Shown here one piece after another: positions 34,871-44,019 of a stretch of DNA of 64,000 bases. Position numbers and translations under genes: made by a program. The stretch's first letter is position 1; each line of letters starts with the position of its first letter. The notes under the pieces were generated by a model, which searched no databases, was not told where the DNA came from, and was given only the letters and a program-made list of their open reading frames with translations. Source of the stretch: Leifsonia sp. 1010 (GTDB taxonomy: Bacteria; Actinomycetota; Actinomycetes; Actinomycetales; Microbacteriaceae); contig NZ_JAVDSL010000001.1 in NCBI RefSeq assembly GCF_031455295.1, positions 1,426,001 to 1,490,000 of the forward strand, read 5' to 3'.

Positions 34871-37021
34871 TCAGACCCGCCCGGCGAACCGGTAGCGGAA
34901 ACCCGTGCCCGTGCCCGCGGTCACGACCACGTCGTAGTAGCCCCACTGGTCGACCGGCCAGTCGATCGAACGGGATCCGCGCGGCGGCACCGTGACCTGC
35001 TCGGCATGGTCGGTGAAGTCGTTTCCCACCAGCCGGAACCGCACGGCGGCGCCACCGTCGTTCGTCAGGGTGAGGCGGAGGCTGCGCGACCCGATCGCTC
35101 CCACCGCGGCCGTCGCATGCGGGATGCCGATGTCGCGGCGGTCCCCACGCACGACCGTGCCGGCGAAGCGGCGCAGGAACCGGTCGGGGCCGTACACGCT
35201 GAAGTCGTAGAGGCCATCGGTCGCCGACGCGTCCCACACCCAGTCCGCCGTCGCACCGGCCGCCAGCGTGTGCGGGTCGGCCTGGAAGGGCAGCGCCACG
35301 TTCGGGAACACCTGGTGATTGACGCCCACCGTGCCCTGGTTGCGCATGGTCAGCGTGACCCGGCCGCTCGTGCGGTCGACCGCGACGTCTGCACTCTGCC
35401 GGTAGGGGAGCGTCCGGTGGCGGGGCGCGCCCGCATCCTGTCCCGGCATGGACTGGGCGCCGACCGGCGGCACGGCGACGGGCGGCTTGCTGCGGTCGGC
35501 GTCCGCCGCGGCGACCAGCTGCTGGGTCTGCGCGAGGCCGGGCACGACGTCCGTGCCCGGGATGCTGAAGTCGGGATGCGCGAAGTCGAAGCAGCTCAGC
35601 AGGTCGCCCGAGACGGTCCGCCGCCACTGCGAGATGTTGGGCTCGGTCACCCCGGTGATCGCCTCCAGGAAGCGGATGACCGAGGTGTGGTCCGAGGTCT
35701 GCGAGTTGACCCATCCACCGCGCGACCACGGCGAGACGACCGTGAGCGGCACCCGGGAGCCGAACCCGATGGGCAGGCCGTTGACGAACTCGTCCGCGGT
35801 CCCCGCCTCCGGGAACGGCGGCAGCACGTGGTCGAAGTAGCCGTCGTTCTCGTCGTAGTTGATGAGCAGGACGGTCGAGGCCCAGGTCTCCGGATTGCTG
35901 AACAGCGCCTGCACGACGGCGTTCGTGTAGTGCGCGCCGTAGTCGGGGCTGGCCGACGGGTGCTCGCACCAGCCGTACGGGGCGACGACGTACGAGACGG
36001 TAGGGAGCGAGTTCGTCGCGCAGTCCCGGCCGAAGTCGGACAGCAGGTAGGTGACGTCCAGGCCGCGCCCGGAGTCGGCCTTCCAGCCGTCGTGCAGCCC
36101 GCCGTTGAGCGCGAGCTGCCGGGTCGCCGGATCGGAGGAGGCGAGGGCGTCGTGGTACTGCTGGAACAGCCAGAGCGGGTTGTCGCCGTAGTCGCCGACG
36201 TACGGGTGGCTGCCGCTGTCGCCGACCTCGTCGTTGGCGTAGGTCTTCCAGCTCACGCCCGCCGCCTGAAGCCGTTCGGCGTAGGTGCCCCAGCGGTACA
36301 CCGGGTTGTAGTCGGCCGGGTTGTCGATGGCCGGGCCGCCGAGACCGCCCGCCGGGTTGATCATCCCGGACCACTGGTACAGGCGGTTGGGCGTCGTCGG
36401 GCCGTTGAGCGAGCAGTGGTAGTCGTCGCACACGGTGAAGGCGCTGGCGAGGGCGTGCTGGTAGGGGATGTCGTCGCGGGTGAAGTAGCCCATGGTCTGC
36501 TCGCCCTTGGCGGCGACCCAGCGGTTCCAGGCGCCCTTGTTCCACGCGGTGTGCCCGCCGCTCCAACTGTGGTCGAGTCCGCCCGCGTTCTGCGAGTTGT
36601 ACTTCGTCGAGTCCATGCGGAACGGCAGCATCACCTGCCCGTCGGCACGGGATGCATCCGGCTGGTGGAAGATGTCCCCGCCTCCGGGGTACTCCAGGAT
36701 CTGCTTGTCGCCGAACCCGCGGACGCCCGGGAGGGTGCCGTAGTAGTGGTCGAACGACCGGTTCTCCTGCATCAGCACCACCACGTGCTTGATGTCTTTG
36801 TAGGTGCCGGTGAGTTTCGCGGCCGCGGCCGCGGGGAGGGCGGCCCGCCCGGCGGTTCCGTAGGCGACGCCGGCCATGATCGCCGCCGCACCGCCGAGGA
36901 GGAGGGTCCGGCGGCTCACTCCGCGCGGAACCGAGCTGACGTACGCGGCATGCTCGTCGAGCGGCGGCGCCGCGTCGAACGTGACATCGGGCGCGTGGCG
37001 CTCCGGCTTGGATCGGCTCAT
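34871..37021 (-). CDS. Secreted phospholipase C-type phosphoesterase (Tat substrate)
   Basis: 716 residues. A twin-arginine signal is visible (SRRTLLLGGAAA near 36-47, followed by a hydrophobic stretch). The phosphoesterase domain of non-haemolytic PLC/acid phosphatase type carries QENRSFDHYYGTLPGVRGF, CDDYHCSLNGPTTPNRLY, INYDENDGYFDHVLPP and the metal site SRVPLTVVSPWSRGGWVNS...DHTSVIRFLE. Two C-terminal DUF756-like beta-domains (about 530-716) are typical of these enzymes. It would hydrolyse phospholipid or other phosphodiesters outside the cell. The ATG overlaps the upstream gene's stop (ATGA). Confidence 0.88.
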   Translation of the reverse strand: MSRSKPERHAPDVTFDAAPPLDEHAAYVSSVPRGVSRRTLLLGGAAAIMAGVAYGTAGRAALPAAAAAKLTGTYKDIKHVVVLMQENRSFDHYYGTLPGVRGFGDKQILEYPGGGDIFHQPDASRADGQVMLPFRMDSTKYNSQNAGGLDHSWSGGHTAWNKGAWNRWVAAKGEQTMGYFTRDDIPYQHALASAFTVCDDYHCSLNGPTTPNRLYQWSGMINPAGGLGGPAIDNPADYNPVYRWGTYAERLQAAGVSWKTYANDEVGDSGSHPYVGDYGDNPLWLFQQYHDALASSDPATRQLALNGGLHDGWKADSGRGLDVTYLLSDFGRDCATNSLPTVSYVVAPYGWCEHPSASPDYGAHYTNAVVQALFSNPETWASTVLLINYDENDGYFDHVLPPFPEAGTADEFVNGLPIGFGSRVPLTVVSPWSRGGWVNSQTSDHTSVIRFLEAITGVTEPNISQWRRTVSGDLLSCFDFAHPDFSIPGTDVVPGLAQTQQLVAAADADRSKPPVAVPPVGAQSMPGQDAGAPRHRTLPYRQSADVAVDRTSGRVTLTMRNQGTVGVNHQVFPNVALPFQADPHTLAAGATADWVWDASATDGLYDFSVYGPDRFLRRFAGTVVRGDRRDIGIPHATAAVGAIGSRSLRLTLTNDGGAAVRFRLVGNDFTDHAEQVTVPPRGSRSIDWPVDQWGYYDVVVTAGTGTGFRYRFAGRV

Positions 37022-39507
37022 GGGTTCGCTTCCTCCGGGTGTGCGTTCGGTTCTGCTGCTGCGATGCCGGAGGGAGTGGATGCGTCCATCCGGCGGCGGA
37101 TCAGGATGGTCAGGGCGCCGATCACGACGGCCGCCATCGCGAGGCCGGCCATCACCAGGCCGAGCACGTCGCCGGTGCGGGCCAGCGCTCCGGGCAGACC
37201 GGTGTGCGGGGCGGCGGCGCTCGTGCCCGGGTCGGATGGGCCGGCTCCGCCCCCGCTGCCCGCACCGCCCCCGCCGGCCGGGGGCGCTGCCAGCACGATG
37301 GTCGCCTCCACCGCCGCCCGATCCGACACCCAGCGGTTGGCGTTCGACGGCGACGCCTGCGGGAACCCGTCGATGACGAGGTTGGCGTCCTGCACGGTCA
37401 TCGCGCCGGCGACGAAGGCGTAGTCGAGCCGGTCGAGGAGGGCGGGTCGTGCCGCCGCCGCACTCACCGTGCCGCCGAGGATACCGGCCGTCGCACCGGG
37501 GTCGGCGGCGGTGTCCGTCCGGGCCGTGCGGAACGCATCCACCAGGCCGGCCGCGTGGAGCTCCGACGTCACGGGCCACGCCACCGCGCCCGCTCCGCAG
37601 TTCGCTGCCGAGGGCGCGCCGGCCCAGTCGAGGTCCGACGGCGACTCCAGGTCGCCGAGCAGCAGCAGCCGGCCCTCCGGCGCCGAGGCATGAGCGGCGC
37701 CCGCGGCCCGGGCGATGGCCTGCGCCTGCGCATACCGTGCGCTCGCCTTCTCGGCGGAGACGGCGGCCGCTGCACCCTCGGTGCAGACCGCTGCCCGGTC
37801 GGGGCCGCCGGCGTCCAGGGCGACATCCCACACCGGCAGATCCGACCCGCTGACGGCGGCCGACACCGCGAGGACGGCCGCGGCCGGCGCGGGAAGCGCG
37901 GTCAGAGGGAAGGGCGCGATCACGGCGAGGCCGGTCGGGTCTTCGACCACGTTCCAGCCCAGCCGCTGCGCCACCGCGGTGGCGTTGCCGCCGGTCTCCT
38001 GCAGCGCGACCAGGTCGAAGCGGTTGACGAGCACCGACCGCGCCAGCTTGCCGACGGCGTCGTCGACGTGAGTTCCGCCATCCCACATGCTCAGCGTCGC
38101 GGCGTGCACGGCCTGCGGCGCACCGGGTTCGCTGATCGGCAGCTCGATCGTCAGGGTCGCGGTCAGGCCACCGGCCTCGGTGGCGAGCACCGTCAGCAAC
38201 GGGGTCTGCGCCGGGATGGACGCAGGCGTCGTGCCCGTCACCGTCCCGTCGGGCGCGACCGCGAGCCAGTCCGGGCCGCCCTGCGCGGTGAACGCGGCCG
38301 CCGCGGGAGCCGCGCCGCGCACGCCGGTCCACATCCCGGCGATGGAGAAGCGCACCGCCGTCGACGGCGCGGTGGCGGGCCGGACGATGTCGTCGGTGAG
38401 GAAGTGGTCGACAGTCGGTTCGGTGGACCCGGTGAGCGGCGGTTCGGCCTTCAGGGCGAACGTGATGGGCGGTGCCAGGTTCACATAGCCGTCGTCGTAG
38501 AGCAGCACGGCCGCGACGGTGTGGCCGCCGGTGAGCGCCCCCGCCGGGATCGTGACCGTCCCCGACGTCGCGTTCGGCACGTACGCCCAGGTCGTCGATG
38601 CTCCGTGCGAGGCGCCGCCGCTCGGCGCCGTTGCGGGATCGTCGTAGATCCCGATCCAGTTCTTCGCGTTGGGCGTGGCGGTGGTGAACGAGAAGGTCAG
38701 CGGCTTCCCGGCCATCGGATCCTGTGTGAGAAGCGTCAGCGTCCCGCTGTCGGTCGGTCCGGAGGCCGCTGCGGCGAGCCGGAAGACGACGGGCTGCGCG
38801 AGCCAGGTGTAGCCGTCGTCGGCGAGCAGGTACGCGATCACGTCGTGACCCGACGTGAGTGCGCCCGCCGGGATGGTGACGGTGCCGGAGGTGCCGGAGA
38901 CGTACGACCACGCCGTCGAGCCGGCTCCGGGGTAGGTCTGGTTCAGCGGGGATTTCTTGGGGTCGTTGTAGATGGCGACCCAGTCGGTGCCGGAGGCGTT
39001 CGCGTCACCGGTGGCGTACGAGAACGTCAGGTCGCCGCCGACCCGCGGGGTCGCCGTCGTGAGGGCGAGCGAACCCCCGGTGGCGTACCCGACGTGGAAG
39101 GTGACGGGCTGCGCGAGCCAGGTGTAGCCGTCCGCGTACAGGAAGTACGCGACGAGGTCGTGGCCGGGGGTGAGCCCCGTGCTCGCGACCGTGACCGATC
39201 CGCTGGAGGCCGCCGTCGTCGCGCTGACGTAGGCCCAGTCGGTCGAGGAGCCGTGGCTCTTCTCATCGGTCGGGCCGGTGGCCGGGTCGTTGTACACGGC
39301 GACCCAGTTCTTCGTGTTCGGCTTGTCCGTCGTGTAAGAGAACGTGAGCGGATCGCCGGGCGCCGGGGTGGTGTTCGTGAGCGTCAGGGTCCCGTTCGGA
39401 GCGGGCGCCGCGGCGGCCGGCTGGGCGACGACGCCGAGGGCGGCCGTCACGGCGACGACGGCGCCGATGAGGGCTGCGGCGACGGCCGACCGAGTGATCC
39501 TGCGCAC
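37018..39507 (-). CDS. Large wall-anchored protein with three Ig-like repeats and an endonuclease/exonuclease/phosphatase-like domain
   Basis: 829 residues from a GTG with GAAGGAG upstream. A signal peptide ends at AAAA. Three similar repeats (about 35-135, 140-245, 252-355) share phrases such as KNWVAVYNDPATGP / TDWVAIYNDPKKSP / KNWIGIYDDPATAP and SGTVTIPAGALT, resembling PAP/calcineurin-associated beta-sandwich domains. An Ig-like linker follows, then an EEP-type domain (about 460-720: VNRFDLVALQETGGN, LLLLGDLESP, LLDRLDYAF). The C-terminus has LARTG (775-779), a TM helix and a basic stretch, an LAxTG-like sorting signal. The EEP core is diverged (no clear catalytic His pair), so phosphodiesterase activity is uncertain. 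Coupled to the PLC gene. Confidence 0.75.
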   Translation of the reverse strand: MRRITRSAVAAALIGAVVAVTAALGVVAQPAAAAPAPNGTLTLTNTTPAPGDPLTFSYTTDKPNTKNWVAVYNDPATGPTDEKSHGSSTDWAYVSATTAASSGSVTVASTGLTPGHDLVAYFLYADGYTWLAQPVTFHVGYATGGSLALTTATPRVGGDLTFSYATGDANASGTDWVAIYNDPKKSPLNQTYPGAGSTAWSYVSGTSGTVTIPAGALTSGHDVIAYLLADDGYTWLAQPVVFRLAAAASGPTDSGTLTLLTQDPMAGKPLTFSFTTATPNAKNWIGIYDDPATAPSGGASHGASTTWAYVPNATSGTVTIPAGALTGGHTVAAVLLYDDGYVNLAPPITFALKAEPPLTGSTEPTVDHFLTDDIVRPATAPSTAVRFSIAGMWTGVRGAAPAAAAFTAQGGPDWLAVAPDGTVTGTTPASIPAQTPLLTVLATEAGGLTATLTIELPISEPGAPQAVHAATLSMWDGGTHVDDAVGKLARSVLVNRFDLVALQETGGNATAVAQRLGWNVVEDPTGLAVIAPFPLTALPAPAAAVLAVSAAVSGSDLPVWDVALDAGGPDRAAVCTEGAAAAVSAEKASARYAQAQAIARAAGAAHASAPEGRLLLLGDLESPSDLDWAGAPSAANCGAGAVAWPVTSELHAAGLVDAFRTARTDTAADPGATAGILGGTVSAAAARPALLDRLDYAFVAGAMTVQDANLVIDGFPQASPSNANRWVSDRAAVEATIVLAAPPAGGGGAGSGGGAGPSDPGTSAAAPHTGLPGALARTGDVLGLVMAGLAMAAVVIGALTILIRRRMDASTPSGIAAAEPNAHPEEANP

Positions 39508-39798
39508 GGGTGCTCCTTCGGGTGAGGCCGCGGGCGGGGCGGGATCCCGAACCCGCACCGCGCCCGTCGGCACAGGTCATCACCCAACCGACCGCAGCGG
39601 TCGCGCACCCTGCGGGCTCGCGACGTACGGGTGAACGCACGTCGAACCGGAGCCGTCCACCTGGCACCGTCTGCGCACTCAGCAGCGGGGCGTAGGGGCA
39701 CGGACACGCGGGATGGCCGGGGAAGCGATCAGACTGGCTTGTACAAGTGATTGCGCCCGGGCGGCAGCACACGACCAGGATGAGCGGAAGGACCGAAC
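39508..39798. promoter_or_regulatory. Divergent intergenic region with palindrome CTTGTACAAG
   Basis: This 291-bp spacer separates the wall-anchored protein gene (minus) from the GntR gene (plus). The only clear site is the perfect 10-bp palindrome CTTGTACAAG at 39738-39747, about 50 bp upstream of the GntR ATG; a GntR/HutC-type dimer often binds such short dyads. The remaining sequence shows no gene or repeat I can support. Confidence 0.5.
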
Positions 39799-40536
39799 AT
39801 GCCGACGCTGTATCGAGAGATCGCCGAAGACCTGGGCGCCCGCATCCTCCAGGGCGAGTTCGGCGCGGGCACCTCGCTGCCGTCCGAGAACCGGCTGGCG
39901 GAGACCTACGGCGTCGCCCGCGGCACCGTGCGGCGCGCGCTCGCCCTGTTGCGCGCCCGGGGCGACCTGACCTCGCGCCAGGGCTCGTCCTGGATCGTCG
40001 CCGCGGCGCGTCAGGGTCAGGAGTTCGACGAGCTGCGCTCCTTCGCCCAGTGGGCGCGGAGCAGGGGGATGACGCCGGGCGGCCAGGTGATGTCACTCCA
40101 GACCGCGCCCGCCCCTGTCGCCGAACGCCGACGCCTCCACCTCGACGAGGGGGACGAGGTGCTGCGGGTGGTCCGCCTCCGCACGCTCGACGGTCGGCGC
40201 GTGATGCTCGAGCGGACCACGTACGCCACCTGGATGATCCCGATCATCCAGTCGCTCTCGCCGCGCGAGGCGTCGGTCGTGCAGGTGCTCTTCGACCGCT
40301 TCGGGATCGTCACAGGCCAGGCCGACAACACGCTGGACGCGACCGCCGCGACGAGCGAGGACGCGCAGCTGCTCGGTGTGCGCCGCTCATCCCCGCTGCT
40401 GCGGCTGCGCCGGGAGAGCTCCGACGCGGGAGGCCGCCCGATCGAGTACGGCGAGGACCGCTATGTCCCCGGGACGGTCGCCTTCCAGGTGCACACCCGG
40501 CTCACCGCCGCGGCCATGCGGCGGATGGGCGGCTGA
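39799..40536 (+). CDS. GntR-family transcriptional regulator (HutC subfamily)
   Basis: 245 residues. The N-terminal winged helix is GAGTSLPSENRLAETYGVARGTVRRALALLRARGDLTSRQGSSWIV. The C-terminal UTRA domain (about 85-235) contains LRVVRLRTLDGRRVMLERTTYATWMIP and IEYGEDRYVPGTVAFQVHTR, as in HutC/FarR regulators that bind a small metabolite. The target is unknown: candidates are its own palindrome and the divergent surface-protein operon. Confidence 0.9.
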   Translation: MPTLYREIAEDLGARILQGEFGAGTSLPSENRLAETYGVARGTVRRALALLRARGDLTSRQGSSWIVAAARQGQEFDELRSFAQWARSRGMTPGGQVMSLQTAPAPVAERRRLHLDEGDEVLRVVRLRTLDGRRVMLERTTYATWMIPIIQSLSPREASVVQVLFDRFGIVTGQADNTLDATAATSEDAQLLGVRRSSPLLRLRRESSDAGGRPIEYGEDRYVPGTVAFQVHTRLTAAAMRRMGG

Positions 40537-40621
40537 GCCTGCCGAGGCTTTGCGATGGTTTCCTGGCGAGGCCGGTGCTACGCTTTCGGCGTCCGTGCAG
40601 CAGATCGAGGAGGTGATACCC

Positions 40622-40672
40622 ATGAGCGAAACGACGTGGGTGCTCTTCTCTGAGGACACGGTCGGGCGATAG
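40622..40672 (+). CDS. Possible 16-residue peptide ORF
   Basis: A very strong ribosome-binding sequence (GGAGGTGATA) lies 5-7 nt before an ATG opening MSETTWVLFSEDTVGR and a TAG stop. It is 44 nt upstream of the alpha/beta hydrolase start, so it could be a translated leader peptide or uORF that modulates that gene. Without conservation data it is only a candidate; a chance ORF is possible. Confidence 0.4.
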   Translation: MSETTWVLFSEDTVGR

Positions 40673-40716
40673 GTCGTCCGGGAGCGCCCTTCAGGCACTC
40701 CACGAAAGGCACGACC

Positions 40717-41460
40717 ATGCACTTCGACTTCACTTCAGCACCACACCTCGTCGACGGCGTCACCGAGCGCCGCTTCACCCTCGGCGGAATCCCGGGCATC
40801 CTGTGGACGCCCGCCTCCGCATCGCCCTCTGCACCCGTCCCGCTGATCCTGCTGGGGCATCCCGGCGGTGTCGAGCAGATGTACCCGCGCCTGGCCGGGC
40901 GGGCGCGACAGGCCGCGGCCGACGGCTTCGCCTCGCTCACCATCGAGCTGCCCGGAACGGGTGACCGACCGCCGTCGGCGGTGACGGAGGAGGCGCGCGC
41001 CGAGCTCCGTCGCACGCTGGCCGCGGGGGAGCCGGTCGGCCCGGACCTCGTCGACCGGCTCGTCCTCCCGCTCGTCGAGGGGGCTGTCCCGGAATGGCGG
41101 TCGGCGGTGGATGCGGCGCTCGCGCTGCCGGAGATCGGCGGCCCGGTCGGGTACTCCGGCGGCTTCATCTCCGTCGGCGTCCGGCTGGCGCTCACCGAAC
41201 CACGGGTGGTCGCGGCCGGCCTCTTCGCCGGCAGCTACATCCCGTCCGTCATCCAGGAGGAGGCGCGGCAGGTCACCATCCCGCTGCACGTGCTCCTGCA
41301 GTGGGATGATGAGGGCAACGACCGGCAGGCGGCGCTCGACCTGTTCGACGCGTTCGGCTCGGCGGAGAAGACGTTGCAGGCGAACCTCGGCGGCCACCGC
41401 GGAGTCCCCGCGTTCGCCGGCGAGGATGCGGCACGGTTCTTCGCCCGGCACCTGCGCTGA
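40717..41460 (+). CDS. Alpha/beta hydrolase (dienelactone-hydrolase-like)
   Basis: 247 residues. The oxyanion-side HPGG is near residue 48, the nucleophile Ser is in GYSGGF, the acid in LQWDDEGND and the His in GGHRGVP near the C-terminus. A catalytic triad of the DLH/AXE1 group is therefore complete. There is no signal peptide. GAAAGG precedes the ATG. It may be coupled to the 16-residue ORF upstream. A bidirectional terminator follows. Substrate unknown. Confidence 0.82.
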   Translation: MHFDFTSAPHLVDGVTERRFTLGGIPGILWTPASASPSAPVPLILLGHPGGVEQMYPRLAGRARQAAADGFASLTIELPGTGDRPPSAVTEEARAELRRTLAAGEPVGPDLVDRLVLPLVEGAVPEWRSAVDAALALPEIGGPVGYSGGFISVGVRLALTEPRVVAAGLFAGSYIPSVIQEEARQVTIPLHVLLQWDDEGNDRQAALDLFDAFGSAEKTLQANLGGHRGVPAFAGEDAARFFARHLR

Positions 41461-41465
41461 CGAAA

Positions 41466-41495
41466 CGGGCCACCCGTCGCACGGCGGGTGGCCCG
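41466..41495. terminator. Bidirectional terminator hairpin
   Basis: CGGGCCACCCG (41466-41476) and CGGGTGGCCCG (41485-41495) make a perfect 11-bp stem with an 8-nt loop between two convergent hydrolase genes. Confidence 0.8.
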
Positions 41496-41515
41496 GTCCG
41501 TCGCGTCGGCGGACG

Positions 41516-42340
41516 CTACGACTGGAGCCACTCCAGCAGGTCGGCGTTGATCGTCTCCGCCTGCGTGGTCGGCATCCCGTGCGGGAAGCCCGGGTACGAC
41601 TTCAGCGTGCCGTTCTGCACGAGCTTCGCCGACAGGGGGCCCGAGTCGGCGTAGGGCACGATCTGGTCGTCCTCGCCGTGCATGACGAGCACCGGCACCG
41701 AGATCTTCTTGAGATCCTCGGTGAAGTCCGTCTGCGAGAACGCGACGATCCCGTCGTAGTGCGCCTTCGCGCCGCCCATCATGCCCTGGCGCCACCAGTT
41801 CTCGATGATCGCCTCGGACGACTCCACGCCGGGGCGGTTGAAGCCGTAGAACGGGCCCGACGGCAGTGCCCGGTAGAACTCCGACCGGTTCTTGGCGAGC
41901 TGCGCCTGCAGGTCGTCGAAGACGCTCTTCGGCAGACCCCCGGGGTTGTTCTCGGTCTGCACCATGATCGGCGGGACGGCGCTGATCAGCACCGCCCGGG
42001 CGACCCGGTCCTCGCCGTAGGTGGCGATGTAGTGCGCGACCTCGCCGCCGCCGGTTGAGTGGCCGACGTGGATGGCGTCGTGAAGGTCGAGCGCCTCGAC
42101 CACGGCGCGCAGGTCGGCGGCGTAGTGGTCCATGTCGTGCCCGTCGCCGGTCTGCGTGGAACGCCCGTGCCCGCGGCGGTCATGGGCCACGACGCGGTAG
42201 CCGTGCTGCAGGAAGAACAGCAGCTGCGTGTCCCAGTCGTCGGCCGACAGCGGCCAGCCGTGGCTGAAGACGATGGGTTGACCGGTTCCCCAGTCCTTGT
42301 AGTAGATCTCGATGCCGTCTGACGTGGTGACAGTGCCCAT
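41516..42340 (-). CDS. Non-heme chloroperoxidase/haloperoxidase-type alpha/beta hydrolase
   Basis: 274 residues, family length. Motifs: SHGWPLSADDWDTQ, DRRGHGRS, nucleophile Ser in GHSTGGGEV, Asp in HGEDDQIVPY and His in PGFPHGMPTT. Proteins of this family act as esterases or perhydrolases; with acetate and peroxide they halogenate without heme. GGAGGGAAC precedes the ATG. It is probably monocistronic. Confidence 0.9.
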   Translation of the reverse strand: MGTVTTSDGIEIYYKDWGTGQPIVFSHGWPLSADDWDTQLLFFLQHGYRVVAHDRRGHGRSTQTGDGHDMDHYAADLRAVVEALDLHDAIHVGHSTGGGEVAHYIATYGEDRVARAVLISAVPPIMVQTENNPGGLPKSVFDDLQAQLAKNRSEFYRALPSGPFYGFNRPGVESSEAIIENWWRQGMMGGAKAHYDGIVAFSQTDFTEDLKKISVPVLVMHGEDDQIVPYADSGPLSAKLVQNGTLKSYPGFPHGMPTTQAETINADLLEWLQS

Positions 42341-42466
42341 GGTTCCCTCCGGGAGTGGCGAAGCGGGGTGCTGTGGGAACGGTGCTGCGGAACGGTCGGC
42401 GCTCTCTCAACCTAGCTGCCGAACGGGACGGATCGCCAGGGGGGTCACGCGGGTACCGTGGCGGGC

Positions 42467-42907
42467 GTGCAGACCTTCCTGCCCTATCCATCCTTCGCCC
42501 GGAGCGTCCGCGTGCTCGACCGCGCGCGTATGGGGAAGCAGCGCGTCGAGGCGCTGCAGGTGCTGCGCGCGATCACTGTGCCCGGGTACGGCTGGCGCCA
42601 CCATCCCGTCGCGAAGATGTGGCGCGGATACCTCCCCGCTCTGACGAAGTACGCGCTCGAGTCGACGGACGCGTGGATCGAGCTGGGGCACGCCGACACC
42701 GTGCGGCCGCAGGTGCTGGCGTTCGCGCCGGAGGTCGAGGCGCTGTCGCAGGAGGACCTGGAGCTGCCGCCCTGGATCGGCGACCCGGAGTTCCACCGCA
42801 GTCATCAGTCCAACCTCGTCCGCAAGGATGCTGAGTTCTATGGGCCGCTCTTTCCGGGAGTGCCGGACGACCTGCCCTACGTCTGGCCGGGTCCGACGCG
42901 GGAGTAG
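42467..42907 (+). CDS. MSMEG_6728 family (pyrimidine-dimer-glycosylase-like fold) protein
   Basis: 146 residues from a GTG opening VQTFLPYPSFARSVRVLDRARMGKQRVEA, the conserved start of MSMEG_6728 proteins (the pyrimidine dimer DNA glycosylase-like superfamily). The later motif WRHHPVAKMWRGYLPALTKYA is also characteristic. Function is unproven; a DNA-repair role is only by fold. A GTG at 42458 is in frame but not supported by the family. TACCGT a few bases upstream could be a -10, giving a leaderless message. Confidence 0.82.
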   Translation: MQTFLPYPSFARSVRVLDRARMGKQRVEALQVLRAITVPGYGWRHHPVAKMWRGYLPALTKYALESTDAWIELGHADTVRPQVLAFAPEVEALSQEDLELPPWIGDPEFHRSHQSNLVRKDAEFYGPLFPGVPDDLPYVWPGPTRE

Positions 42908-42922
42908 TCGACGCGACCGGCT

Positions 42923-42936
42923 TCGAATCGGTTCGA
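42923..42936 (+). promoter_or_regulatory. LacI operator TCGAATCGGTTCGA
   Basis: A dyad of the form TCGAAnCGnTTCGA in the promoter region of the first LacI gene (42984). The same pattern occurs at 44321-44334 (perfect arms) and in variant form at 44175 and 44275, upstream of the second LacI gene, so the two repressors probably share a site and cross-regulate. Confidence 0.65.
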
Positions 42937-42983
42937 TTCCCCTCTCCGTGTGAGAATTGACACGGCGAACGGCTGGAGGGGCG

Positions 42984-43997
42984 ATGGCGGCGACGATCCG
43001 GGATGTGGCACGGGTCGCGGGGGTGACCCCGAGCACGGTGTCGTACGCGCTGTCGGGCAAGCGCGCCATCTCCGAGGAGACGCGGGAGCGCATCCAGCGT
43101 GCCATCGTCGAGCTCGATTTCACGCCCAACGCCGGCGCCCGCGCCCTCGCGCTCTCGCAGACGAACGTGCTCGGGCTGTTCCTGCAGTTCCAGGAGGACG
43201 AGTTCGCACCTGCGATGCTGCAGTACGTGCTACCGGTATCGACGACGGCCCGCAATCACGGGTTCGACCTGCTGATGGTGACCGACCCGGACGTGGATGC
43301 GGCCATCCGCCGCACGACGTCGTCGGCCATGGTCGACGGGGTGGTCCTCCTCGACGTCACCTACGACGACCCGCGTCTGGAGCCGCTGCGGCAGACGCGT
43401 CAGCCCGCCGCCCTCATCGGCTACGCGAAGAACGCCGAGGGCTTCGATGCTGTGGACCTCGACTTCGGCGAGGCGGCACGGAACGCTCTCGATCACCTGC
43501 ACGGACTCGGGCACAGGGAGGTCGTGCTCGTCACCCCGCCGCGGCACGTGTCGGAGCGCGGCGGCTCGTACGCCTGGCGGTTCAGCGATGCGGCGGCGGA
43601 GCGGGCCGCCCGCCACGGCATGCAGCTGCACATCGTGGAGGGCGAGTCGCGCCAGCCGGCTCTCGGGCAGGCCGTCATGGCCGCGCTCGACCGGTATCCG
43701 TCCGCGACGGCTCTCGTGGTGCACAACGACGCAACGATCGCCGCCCTGCCCTCGCTGCTGCACGAGCGCGGGATCTCGGTGCCGGACGACCTCTCCGTCG
43801 TCGGCATGTTCTCCGCCGAGTTCGGGACGGCGTTCTCGCTGCCGTACACCTCCGTCGACACGCGTCCGGAGCTGCTGGGGGAGTGGGCGGTGTCCCGCCT
43901 CGTGGAGCGCATCGCCGATCCCGAGGGCGCTGAGGCGCCGCAGGTGCGGCTGATCGAGCCGGGCTTCGTCGACTGGGGCAGCACGCGCGCGGTCTGA
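42984..43997 (+). CDS. LacI-family transcriptional repressor (first of a tandem pair)
   Basis: 337 residues. The N-terminal HTH and hinge (IRDVARVAGVTPSTVSYALSGKRAISEETRERIQRAIVELDFTPNAGARALA) are canonical. The periplasmic-binding-protein-like core spans about 60-337. The ATG at 42984 follows GGAGGGGCG. It is about half identical by eye to the second LacI at 44381, with a near-identical recognition helix (STVSYALSGKR). It has an upstream operator of the shared TCGAAnCGnTTCGA type. The inducer is probably a sugar handled by the downstream GH127 operon. Confidence 0.92.
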   Translation: MAATIRDVARVAGVTPSTVSYALSGKRAISEETRERIQRAIVELDFTPNAGARALALSQTNVLGLFLQFQEDEFAPAMLQYVLPVSTTARNHGFDLLMVTDPDVDAAIRRTTSSAMVDGVVLLDVTYDDPRLEPLRQTRQPAALIGYAKNAEGFDAVDLDFGEAARNALDHLHGLGHREVVLVTPPRHVSERGGSYAWRFSDAAAERAARHGMQLHIVEGESRQPALGQAVMAALDRYPSATALVVHNDATIAALPSLLHERGISVPDDLSVVGMFSAEFGTAFSLPYTSVDTRPELLGEWAVSRLVERIADPEGAEAPQVRLIEPGFVDWGSTRAV

Positions 43998-44019
43998 GCC
44001 GCATCCCGTCCCCTCCCGC

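Noticed and set aside
34844-39525. Two very long plus-strand frames opposite the phosphoesterase and wall-anchored protein genes
   Set aside because: The minus strand has strong family evidence; the plus frames have no domain and no plausible RBS.
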